In this document: one piece after another, positions 8,204 through 14,663 of the stretch
How positions within the stretch are numbered: position 1 is the first letter of the stretch
How the letters are laid out: every line of letters starts with the position of its first letter
Assembly: GCA_944385415.1 (NCBI GenBank)
Contig: CALWXC010000005.1
Location: forward strand, 1 to 64,000
From: an uncultured Oscillospiraceae bacterium
Lineage (GTDB): Bacteria; Bacillota; Clostridia; Oscillospirales; Oscillospiraceae
Direction of reading: 5' to 3'
Length of the DNA stretch: 64,000 bases
Made by a program: the position numbers and the translations under genes
The notes under the pieces: generated by a model
Seen by the model: only the letters and a program-made list of their open reading frames with translations
What the model was told of the DNA's origin: nothing
Database searches by the model: none

Positions 8204-8255
8204 AATGATGCCTTCTTTCCTCTTCTGTTTTCCGGCAAATGGGACGGATGTTCGT

Positions 8256-8296
8256 CACAATGCACCGGGCATATTGTATTTTCAGCCGGGATATTG
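8256..8296. promoter_or_regulatory. Shared operator-like block, copy 1 (zinc-ribbon operon / HTH1)
   Basis: The block contains AATGC-N5-GCATA (8260-8274), an imperfect dyad, and ATATTG repeated at 8271-8276 and 8291-8296, exactly 20 nt apart. The 21-bp segment from 8256 matches 18 of 21 positions with 10775-10795, and the second ATATTG has the same 20-nt offset there. It lies between divergent genes, so it probably binds one or both of the paralogous HTH regulators. Confidence 0.6.
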
Positions 8297-8343
8297 TACT
8301 GTTAGAACAGAACTGCAACCAGCAACGGTAAAGAGGTGAAATC

Positions 8344-8769
8344 ATGTCGGACAAGACGACCAGCGATCTGCGCCAGGAATTGATGGAGGACAACAGCATT
8401 GATACGTATTTGCAGGGCAATGCGGCGCTGTTTGTCAATCAGGATGTGGTGGCGCTGCTGACGGAGCTTTACGAGCAGAAGCATCTGACCAAAGCGGCCC
8501 TGGCCCGGCAGGCGGGCATGAGCGAGGTCTATCTCCATCAGGTGTTTGCCGGGCGGCGCAATCCGTCCCGGGACCGGCTCCTGTGTCTTTGCATTGGCCT
8601 GGAGGCCACGGTGGAGGAGACCCAGCAGCTATTGCGGCAGGCGGGGTATGCCCAGCTTTATCCCCGGGTGCGGCGGGATGCCATCATTCTCCATGCCATT
8701 GCCCACGGTATTGCGCTGCCCCTGGTCAATGACAAGCTGTACGAAGAAAACGAGAAAACGCTGTTCTGA
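8344..8769 (+). CDS. HTH transcriptional regulator, paralogue 1
   Basis: A 141-aa protein with an Xre/Cro-like helix-turn-helix in its middle: LTKAALARQAGMSEVYLHQV, followed by FAGRRNPSRDRLLCLCIGLEATVEETQQLLRQAGY. The N-terminal 45 residues and the C-terminal tail (RDAIILHAIAHGIAL...) are helical and unassigned. It has the same length as, and about the same domain plan as, the protein at 10867-11292. The ribosome binding site is AGAGGTGAA. It is divergent from the zinc-ribbon operon and probably controls it through the block at 8256-8296. Confidence 0.82.
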   Translation: MSDKTTSDLRQELMEDNSIDTYLQGNAALFVNQDVVALLTELYEQKHLTKAALARQAGMSEVYLHQVFAGRRNPSRDRLLCLCIGLEATVEETQQLLRQAGYAQLYPRVRRDAIILHAIAHGIALPLVNDKLYEENEKTLF

Positions 8770-8811
8770 GCTTCCGGGCGTGCCGCAGATTGCGGTGCGC
8801 CCGGCGCGGTT

Positions 8812-10056
8812 TCAGGACACAGCCGTGTCCGTCAGACTGAGGGGAAATCCACCCTGGTTGTCCAGATTGACGCCGTTTTGTTCCAGTACGCAGTTGATGA
8901 TCTCCACCTGGGCCACCGGGTTGCCGCTGGGAAGCAGGATCCCCGTGCCGTTTCCGGCAAATCGGCACTGTTCTACCCTGTTTTTTCCCATCTGCGCCGC
9001 CAGGGACAGTCCCACGGTGTTGTCTGTCAGCAGACAGTCGTACAGCTCCACCCAGTCGCAGTTCTGAGTGGCCACCGCTGTCTCGTAGCCCTGGAAGCTG
9101 CATCCGGACACCTTAACCGGCGCCGTGACTTCCAGGCCCACGCCGGGGCCGTAAAAATCAATATCGGCGATCCGGTTGGCGTTATAGCCCCAGCCTTCTA
9201 CCCGGATACCGCCCCGGATGGTGGTACACTCGTCCCCTTTTCGGCTGCCGTACAGGCGGATGGGATAGCCCGACAGGTTCAGCGTCCCAGCATATTCCTG
9301 CGGCGGCAGGCAGATTTCCGCCATGACGTCGGGCGGCAGCTCATTGCTCAGTTGGTTGATGCTCTGCTGCAGCTGGCCCAGGGTGTCCATAGGCAGATCC
9401 TCCGCCGTATACCGCCGCAGTTCCAGGGGCTCCACCATCTGCCGCTGTTCCAGACAGAGTGTGTCGCCGTTTTTCATATGCAGCGTCCAGCGGATGGTCA
9501 CATCAGGGCTGTTGCCTGTCCAGCGAATGTTGCTCTGGAAGGAAGTTCCCAGATTGATGATGTTTATCAGCGACGGCTCCTCCAGCGTCACCCCATGGTC
9601 CGTGGGCTCGTCCGGCACCACGTCCACCCGATGGGACACAATCTTGTTCTGAATAAACAGTTCTGTCACGTCGCTGCCGGTTGCCTTCTCGTTGATAAAC
9701 AGATTGATAAATCTGTCATGCTCCTCTTCCAGAGGTGTATGAACCGTATACACCGCCGTGGGATTTTGGCGGCTTCCCATATCCCCCAGCACCAGCTCAT
9801 AGGTGCCGTCCCGGTCGGTGTAGGTCAAACTGCCCTGTCCGGTGTAGGTTTTCGGACCCAAAGCGTGGGATAACCCCAGCAGCAATACGGCCACCAGAAC
9901 GATAATTCCGAGAACCTTCGCCGCCCGTCGCAGCGTTCCGCCAGCACATCGAGTCGGCTCCAGCTGCTGCCGCCGGTTGAGACCGTGGGCGCAGAATGGG
10001 CAGAAGGATGCACCATCGGGCAGCGGCTTTCCGCAGTGGGGACAGCTGCGGTCCAT
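8812..10056 (-). CDS. Zinc-ribbon, single-TM protein with external beta-helix domain (paralogue 3)
   Basis: A 414-aa protein that starts with a zinc ribbon (CPHCGKPLPDGASFCPFC, residues about 5-22). A TM helix follows (VLGIIVLVAVLLLGLSHALG). The external region opens with TYTGQGSLTYTDRDGTYELV, matching the YDGQGVVTYGNYQLVL of paralogue 1, and ends in beta-helix coils (VKVSGCSFQGYETAVATQN, VELYDCLLTDNTVGLSLAAQ). Its first base overlaps the last base of the kinase gene, so the pair is one operon and the kinase may phosphorylate its cytoplasmic part. That last point is inference. Confidence 0.75.
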   Translation of the reverse strand: MDRSCPHCGKPLPDGASFCPFCAHGLNRRQQLEPTRCAGGTLRRAAKVLGIIVLVAVLLLGLSHALGPKTYTGQGSLTYTDRDGTYELVLGDMGSRQNPTAVYTVHTPLEEEHDRFINLFINEKATGSDVTELFIQNKIVSHRVDVVPDEPTDHGVTLEEPSLINIINLGTSFQSNIRWTGNSPDVTIRWTLHMKNGDTLCLEQRQMVEPLELRRYTAEDLPMDTLGQLQQSINQLSNELPPDVMAEICLPPQEYAGTLNLSGYPIRLYGSRKGDECTTIRGGIRVEGWGYNANRIADIDFYGPGVGLEVTAPVKVSGCSFQGYETAVATQNCDWVELYDCLLTDNTVGLSLAAQMGKNRVEQCRFAGNGTGILLPSGNPVAQVEIINCVLEQNGVNLDNQGGFPLSLTDTAVS

Positions 10057-10754
10057 TACAGCGCCTCCATGAGCCGCAGAACGCTCTGATAGCGCCGCTC
10101 GGGGTTCACATGGGTACAGCGCTCTACGATGCGGCCCATGCGGCCCTCCACCAGATGCTTCGACGGATGCTGTCCCGTCAGCATGACGTTGATCAGGATG
10201 CCCAAGGAGTAAATATCGCTGCGGACATCCGATTGGGTCAAACCGTACTGCTCCGGCGCGGCGAAACCGTTGGTACCCAAAATCTGCGTGTCGTTGTCGT
10301 GCTCTGGCTTGTGGAGCCGGGCGGCGTCAAAGTCGATGAGCACCGCTTCGCTGCCTCGTAAAATAACGTTCTCCGGCTTCACATCCCGGTGGACGGCCCC
10401 CAGGGAGTGGAGCACCCAAAGGGCGCGGCATACCTGCAAGACAATGCGCCGCGTCTCCTTCTGAGAAAAGCAGGCGTCCTGCAACAGAAAGCCCAGCGTA
10501 TCGCCCTGGATGTACTCTTCCAGCACCAGAGCATGCTCCCCGTCGGTCACGGCCTCATAAATCACCGGCAGATTGGGACAGGTGTATTGCAGCAGCTTAC
10601 GGTAGACCTCGCTGTTGCCCTGAAACTGCCGCAGCACAAACCGTTTTCCGCTTTCCCGATGGCGCAGGAGCTTCACACTGCCCCGGGGACTTTCCTTCAA
10701 TACCCGCTCCGTATCGTACTCCCGCGTCAGGGCTTCAGAAAACCAAGTATACAT
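10056..10754 (-). CDS. Minimal Ser/Thr protein kinase-like protein with Arg at the beta-3 lysine position
   Basis: A 232-aa kinase domain with nothing attached. The start at 10754 follows a GGGGGGA site; the longer frame adds no conserved residues. Visible motifs are the catalytic loop HRDVKPEN (H122-N129), LIDFDAAR in place of DFG (metal-binding D141 kept), the activation-segment end GTNGFAAPEQYG, and the C-lobe helix SDIYSLGIL. In the VAIK strand the sequence is KRFVLRQF, so R42 stands where the ATP-anchoring lysine normally is. It may be an atypical active kinase or a pseudokinase. It is co-transcribed with zinc-ribbon paralogue 3 and divergent from the second HTH regulator. It has no TM segment or PASTA repeats, so it is not a PknB-type receptor. 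Confidence 0.85.
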   Translation of the reverse strand: MYTWFSEALTREYDTERVLKESPRGSVKLLRHRESGKRFVLRQFQGNSEVYRKLLQYTCPNLPVIYEAVTDGEHALVLEEYIQGDTLGFLLQDACFSQKETRRIVLQVCRALWVLHSLGAVHRDVKPENVILRGSEAVLIDFDAARLHKPEHDNDTQILGTNGFAAPEQYGLTQSDVRSDIYSLGILINVMLTGQHPSKHLVEGRMGRIVERCTHVNPERRYQSVLRLMEAL

Positions 10755-10774
10755 AAAAATCCCCCCAATGGGTA

Positions 10775-10815
10775 CACTATGCACCCAGCATATTGCTTTT
10801 TGTACGCAAATATTG
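10775..10815. promoter_or_regulatory. Shared operator-like block, copy 2 (kinase operon / HTH2)
   Basis: TATGC-N5-GCATA (10779-10793) is a perfect dyad, and ATATTG occurs at 10790-10795 and again at 10810-10815, exactly 20 nt later. The block lies between the divergent kinase and HTH2 genes and repeats the layout at 8256-8296. Confidence 0.62.
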
Positions 10816-10866
10816 CATATTATCAGTATAAATCATTCCTGCTGGAAAGTAAAGGAGGGCTGTGCC

Positions 10867-11292
10867 ATGGCGGAGGAAACCACTGCGGAATTGCTGCGGG
10901 AGCTGGCTGGTACCGACGACCCGGCCGCCTGCATCCGGCGGCGGGAGGGGTTGTTTGTCCGGGACACGGTGCCGTCGGTGCTGACAGCCCTGTACCGGAA
11001 ACGGATCATGTCCAAAGCGGAACTGGCCCGGCGCAGCGGCGTCAGCCAGGTCTATCTCCATCAGGTGTTTGCCGGGCGGCGGACGCCGTCCCGGGATCGG
11101 CTGCTGTGTCTCTGCTTCGGCCTGGGAGCGTCTCTGGAGGAGACACAGTACTTGCTGCGGGTGGCCGTCAGTGCCCCCCTGTGGCCCCTGTCCCGGCGGG
11201 ACGCCGTGGTGATCTACGGCGTGACCCATCGGCTGACGCTGGACCAGATGGACCAGACGTTGACAGACCTGGGTGAAGCGCCTCTGCGCTGA
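10867..11292 (+). CDS. HTH transcriptional regulator, paralogue 2
   Basis: A 141-aa protein started at the ATG at 10867, which is preceded by AAGGAGGG; the longer frame would run through the promoter region. Its HTH core (MSKAELARRSGVSQVYLHQV, then FAGRRTPSRDRLLCLCFGLGASLEETQYLLR) is nearly the same as in the protein at 8344. A stretch of more than 30 bp coding for VYLHQVFAGRR is identical between the two genes, which points to recent duplication or gene conversion. The N-terminal part (AACIRRREGLFVRDTVPSVL) resembles the corresponding region of paralogue 1. It probably regulates the divergent kinase operon. Confidence 0.83.
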   Translation: MAEETTAELLRELAGTDDPAACIRRREGLFVRDTVPSVLTALYRKRIMSKAELARRSGVSQVYLHQVFAGRRTPSRDRLLCLCFGLGASLEETQYLLRVAVSAPLWPLSRRDAVVIYGVTHRLTLDQMDQTLTDLGEAPLR

Positions 11293-11551
11293 GCACGGTC
11301 ACGGCTGGCCCAATGGGCTGAAACACAAAAAATGACAACGGCCGCCGGTCTGCTCTGATTGGAGTGGGCCCGGCGGCCGCCGTGCTGCGGGGAAAAAGAA
11401 AATCGAGAGGGAAAAAGGATGGATTTTGGCGTATTGTTTATGATACAATAGTGTCCCACAGCGGCTATGGTGCATCCGGCCTGCGCCGCTGTTTCTGCCC
11501 CCGGACGGGCAGACCCAAAACATGGCAGAAGCCAAGACAGGAGGCAGTTCC

Positions 11552-12334
11552 ATGGAACGGACCTATTCTTTTTCAATATCGCCGATGGACACAGTATCTC
11601 TGCGGCCCCAGGTCCGCGACGCCCTGGAACGCTATTCAGAAATCCTGTCCCGCCGGCAGCATCCCAAGATGTGGGAGCTGACCGATAAGATCAACAGCGT
11701 CCCCAAAGTATCACAGGCCGTTTCAGATAAACGCCGCCGCCGCCGGACAGTGCTGGGGCTGATGAATTGGCTGCTGAGCCTGGTGCTGCTGCTGCCAGGC
11801 CTGATGGAGCCGCAGGCGCTGTTGCCGCCGCTGCTGGTGGGCGCGATCTGCTTCGGCATCGGTACGGTCATCCTCTGGCGCAATCTGCGGGCAGTCCTGG
11901 CCATTCTGAGTATGCCTCTGGGGCTGCTGCTGCTGTTCGGCGCGTGCAACAACCCCAAAACACTGGGGTGCTTTCTGATTTTTTCCCTGATCCTGCTGGC
12001 TCTGGGAGCCGCCGCGCTGATCACCCGGAGACGGGCGCCGCGGGACCCCTATGACCGGGCGGCGGGCAAGCTGCTGGAGGGCAGGGAAAACCCGGAGCTC
12101 CGGGTTCTGCGGGTGCTGTTCGATTCCGACGGCATGGTGATCACCCATGCGGCGGCCCAGGAGAATCACCGGGTTCCCTACAGCGAAATGGCCATGATTC
12201 TGGAGACAAAGGACCTGCTGCTGCCCATTACCGACGAGGTCATTGTCACGCTGCAAAAACAGGACCAGTGTACCGGCATGCTGACCGATCTGCGGGAGTG
12301 GCTCCAGGAGCAGACCGAATACTATATTCTGTGA
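11552..12334 (+). CDS. Membrane protein of unknown function with cytoplasmic ends
   Basis: A 260-aa protein. The start at 11552 has an AGGAGG site, while the longer frame has none. An N-terminal soluble part of about 65 residues ending in RRRRR is followed by four hydrophobic segments (LMNWLLSLVLLLPGLM, LLPPLLVGAICFGIGTVIL, LAILSMPLGLLLLFGA, LGCFLIFSLILLALGAAAL). A soluble C-terminal domain of about 95 residues (RVLFDSDGMVITHAAAQENHRVPYSEM...) resembles YcxB-like PH-type domains in pattern. The 259 bp before it hold a GC-rich hairpin without a T-run. It lies between the kinase island and the Agr-like system, and I cannot tie it to either. Confidence 0.65.
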   Translation: MERTYSFSISPMDTVSLRPQVRDALERYSEILSRRQHPKMWELTDKINSVPKVSQAVSDKRRRRRTVLGLMNWLLSLVLLLPGLMEPQALLPPLLVGAICFGIGTVILWRNLRAVLAILSMPLGLLLLFGACNNPKTLGCFLIFSLILLALGAAALITRRRAPRDPYDRAAGKLLEGRENPELRVLRVLFDSDGMVITHAAAQENHRVPYSEMAMILETKDLLLPITDEVIVTLQKQDQCTGMLTDLREWLQEQTEYYIL

Positions 12335-12345
12335 CTGCCGGTTTT

Positions 12346-13623
12346 TTATAGAATCAGACGCAGTCGAAACCAGCCGTCTGTCAGTGTAAACTGACAGACG
12401 GCTCCATATTTCCGGCAAAAGGCGGAAATGGACTGGCAGCCCAGGCCGTGGCCCTCCTGCCGGGCCACCGGTAGACCGTCGGTATCAAAGGCAATGCCGC
12501 CGGTGCAGGGATTGGCAAACTCCAGCATAATGCTGGGGCTGCCCAGCAGCTTACAGCGGAGTTCCCGCTGGTCCTGGGCCAGTTCCAAATTGGCGTGAAT
12601 GGCGTTTTCCAGCGCGTTGGCCAGGACAATGGCCAGCTCGCCCTCGTCCACCGGCAGGGTATCGGGCAGGGAGATCTGGGCGTCCACCCGGATGCCCTGC
12701 CGCTGGGCCTGGTCGAAATAAGAGGCAAATACGGCGTCCAGCACCGGCGGACGGCACCAGCGGACCGCCTTGTGATCATCCAGACGCTTCTGTGCGGCGT
12801 CCAGAAAGTCCAGCGCCGCCTCCCGGTCTCCACGGGCCACCAGTTCTGTGACGGTCTGGAGCTGGTGACGAAGATCGTGCCGCTGGATGCGGATGCGGTC
12901 CTCCATTTCCTTTACCTTTTGCAGCTTTTCCTTCAAGGCTGTAATCTGTACCGTCAGCAGCGCCGCGCTCTGCCGCTCCATCTGAACATGGTACTGTGCA
13001 ATCAGGCTTTTGAACACGACAATATATACAATCACCAGCGGGACAATGGCCGCGTAGAGATAAACCCGCTGGGCGGTGTTGTAAAGGTAGCTGTCCGGTC
13101 AGGCTGCGAGGAAAATGAGATAGGCGGAAAACACGCAGGGAATGAACGTGAGGATGCCCCAGCGCGACGGAATCACCTTGACCAACATGCGAAAGGGGCG
13201 GCGCACAAAGCGGCATTCCAGGTAGATGATTGTAACATAGAAAACTCCCATAAACAGAATATTCATAAAATCAGGCAGACAGAGGGTATCCGTCAGCAGC
13301 CGGACCATGGAGGCCATCAGCAGAGACAGCAGGATTTGTGTGATATAGTTGAAAACGGCCTGGGTGGGCGTGTCATTGGCGGTCCAGTAGGTCAGAAGGA
13401 TGGCGGGAACGGAGATGGTGAAAAAGAACAGACGGAGCAGCAGCAATTCTCCTCCCAGCCACAGCAAAGCCCCGCTGGACCCGATCACCCAAACGCTGTA
13501 GATGGACAGAATGCACAGCAGTTTTTTGCGTCCGAAACGGAAGTCGGTCAAACTTGCCATCATGCCGATGGTCATAATGGTAATGAAAAAAGCGCGGAAG
13601 ATTAAAAATGTCACATTCGTCAT
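12346..13623 (-). pseudogene. AgrC-like sensor histidine kinase interrupted by an in-frame TGA
   Basis: The ATG at 13623 opens 174 codons of hydrophobic sensor domain (about five TM helices). Codon 175 is TGA (13101-13099). The same frame then continues for 250 codons, starting PDSYLYNTAQRVYLYAAIVP, through a coiled-coil with RHDLRHQ (phosphoacceptor-type H box) and a GHKL ATPase domain (NALENAIHAN N-box, GHGLGCQSI G-box). Read through, the protein is a normal-length AgrC/GHKL sensor kinase. The start overlaps the stop of the response regulator by 4 bp. A TGG-to-TGA change is the simplest explanation. Alternatives are a sequencing error, or re-initiation at the GTG at 13035 giving a soluble kinase. 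Confidence 0.8.
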
Positions 13624-14360
13624 GGCAACCCGGCCTCCTCCAGCCAATAGCTGCCCCAGGCTTTTTTGAAATCCGAAGCCGCCGTCCGGGGCAGGGTAAT
13701 GGACTGGCCGTTGTCCAGCAGGGCGGTCTGTCCGTTGACGCCGGTCACATGCTGAAAGTTCAGCACAAAGCTGGCCCCGCACAGGCAGAACTGGCGGTGG
13801 GCCAGAAGGGGAGCGGCCATCTCCCGGAACGGAATGCGGATGGTTTGGGACACCACCACACCGTCGGTACAGTCATAGCGCATACAGCGCCCCATCCGCT
13901 CCACATATCGAATGCGGTCCAGCAAAATCCGCCGGGGCCCCTCCGGTGTCTGCACCACAACGGCACAGTTCTGCCGCCGTTGCAGTGTCTCCACAGCTCC
14001 GTCCAGAATCTGAAAGAATTTGGCCTGGTCCACCGGCTTGAGCAGATAGAAAAAGGCATGTACATCATAACTGTCGGCGGCGAAATCATTGGATTGGGTG
14101 AGGTAGATAATCTCGCCCCCATTGCCGAGGGCCCGCAGACGGCGGCCGGTCTCAATGCCGCTGAGCTGCGGCATAAGAATGTCCAGAATATAGAGATCAA
14201 AGCCGCCCCGTGTCTCGGAACGGTCCAGCAGCGCGGCGCCGCTGGAAAACGTCTCCACTTGCCCATGCAGATCGGGGCGGGATTGCAGATAGAGGGTCAG
14301 CAGCGCCGCTGTCTGGTCCCGCTGGGCTTCCACATCGTCACAAACGGCAATCCGCAGCAT
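13620..14360 (-). CDS. LytTR-family response regulator (AgrA-like)
   Basis: A 246-aa two-domain regulator. The receiver begins MLRIAVCDDVEAQRD (acidic pair DD), has the phosphoacceptor aspartate in YILDILMP (about residue 57), and a conserved lysine in LLKPVD. The C-terminal part is a LytTR DNA-binding domain (ILLDRIRYVERMGRCMRYDC ... FREMAAPLL..RQFCLCGASFVLN). The start at 14360 follows AAAAGGAGG; the longer frame runs into the promoter. It is followed in 4-bp overlap by the kinase gene, giving an AgrA-AgrC-type pair. No AgrD/AgrB peptide genes are seen nearby. Confidence 0.9.
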   Translation of the reverse strand: MLRIAVCDDVEAQRDQTAALLTLYLQSRPDLHGQVETFSSGAALLDRSETRGGFDLYILDILMPQLSGIETGRRLRALGNGGEIIYLTQSNDFAADSYDVHAFFYLLKPVDQAKFFQILDGAVETLQRRQNCAVVVQTPEGPRRILLDRIRYVERMGRCMRYDCTDGVVVSQTIRIPFREMAAPLLAHRQFCLCGASFVLNFQHVTGVNGQTALLDNGQSITLPRTAASDFKKAWGSYWLEEAGLP

Positions 14361-14420
14361 AACTTGTTGCGCCTCCTTTTTCACGTTGGTGCAAATTTTG
14401 CACAAAAATATACAAAATTC

Positions 14421-14432
14421 ACACAATTGTGT
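14421..14432. promoter_or_regulatory. 12-bp palindrome in the leader of the AgrA-like operon
   Basis: ACACAATTGTGT is a perfect 12-bp palindrome between the likely transcription start and the response-regulator ATG. It is a candidate operator or a short leader stem. Confidence 0.45.
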
Positions 14433-14457
14433 CGAATAATGTCGATTCTTTGCCAAT

Positions 14458-14486
14458 AAAATAACACGAAAGGGTACTACAGTCAA
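14458..14486 (-). promoter_or_regulatory. Promoter of the AgrA/AgrC-like operon
   Basis: On the minus strand TTGACT (14486-14481) and TATTTT (14463-14458) are 17 nt apart, placing the start near 14450, about 90 nt upstream of the response-regulator ATG. Confidence 0.6.
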
Positions 14487-14533
14487 GGAAAACCCACCCC
14501 GGAAAGCTGCCGTCACAGTCAGAAAAACAACAG

Positions 14534-14576
14534 CCGCCTGTCCGCCGGATACCCCGGCGTTGGACAGGCGGTTTTT
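14534..14576 (+). terminator. Terminator-like hairpin before the SLH protein gene
   Basis: CCGCCTGTCC (14534-14543) pairs with GGACAGGCGG (14562-14571) and is followed by TTTTT. No upstream + strand gene is obvious, so it may insulate the SLH gene or act as a leader attenuator for a transcript starting further left. Confidence 0.6.
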
Positions 14577-14585
14577 GTGCAGTCG

Positions 14586-14602
14586 ATGCAGCCAGCATAT
14601 GG
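14586..14602. promoter_or_regulatory. Possible third copy of the HTH operator dyad
   Basis: ATGC-AGCCA-GCAT followed by ATGG resembles the dyad at 10779-10796, with 15 of 18 positions shared. It lies 62 bp upstream of the SLH protein start. The second ATATTG is 27 nt away instead of 20, so the match is weaker than the other two. Confidence 0.3.
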
Positions 14603-14663
14603 AAAGAAAAGGGAGATTGTGCTATATTGGACATAACCATATTTTGTGAGGAGGAGTTCGCAG

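Noticed and set aside
11340..11380. GC-rich inverted repeat as terminator of HTH2
   Set aside because: GGCCGCCGG/CCGGCGGCC can pair, but the loop is long and no T-run follows.
13099..13101. TGA as selenocysteine or recoded codon
   Set aside because: No redox motif surrounds it, sensor kinases are not known selenoproteins, and I see no obvious downstream insertion hairpin. A nonsense change is simpler.
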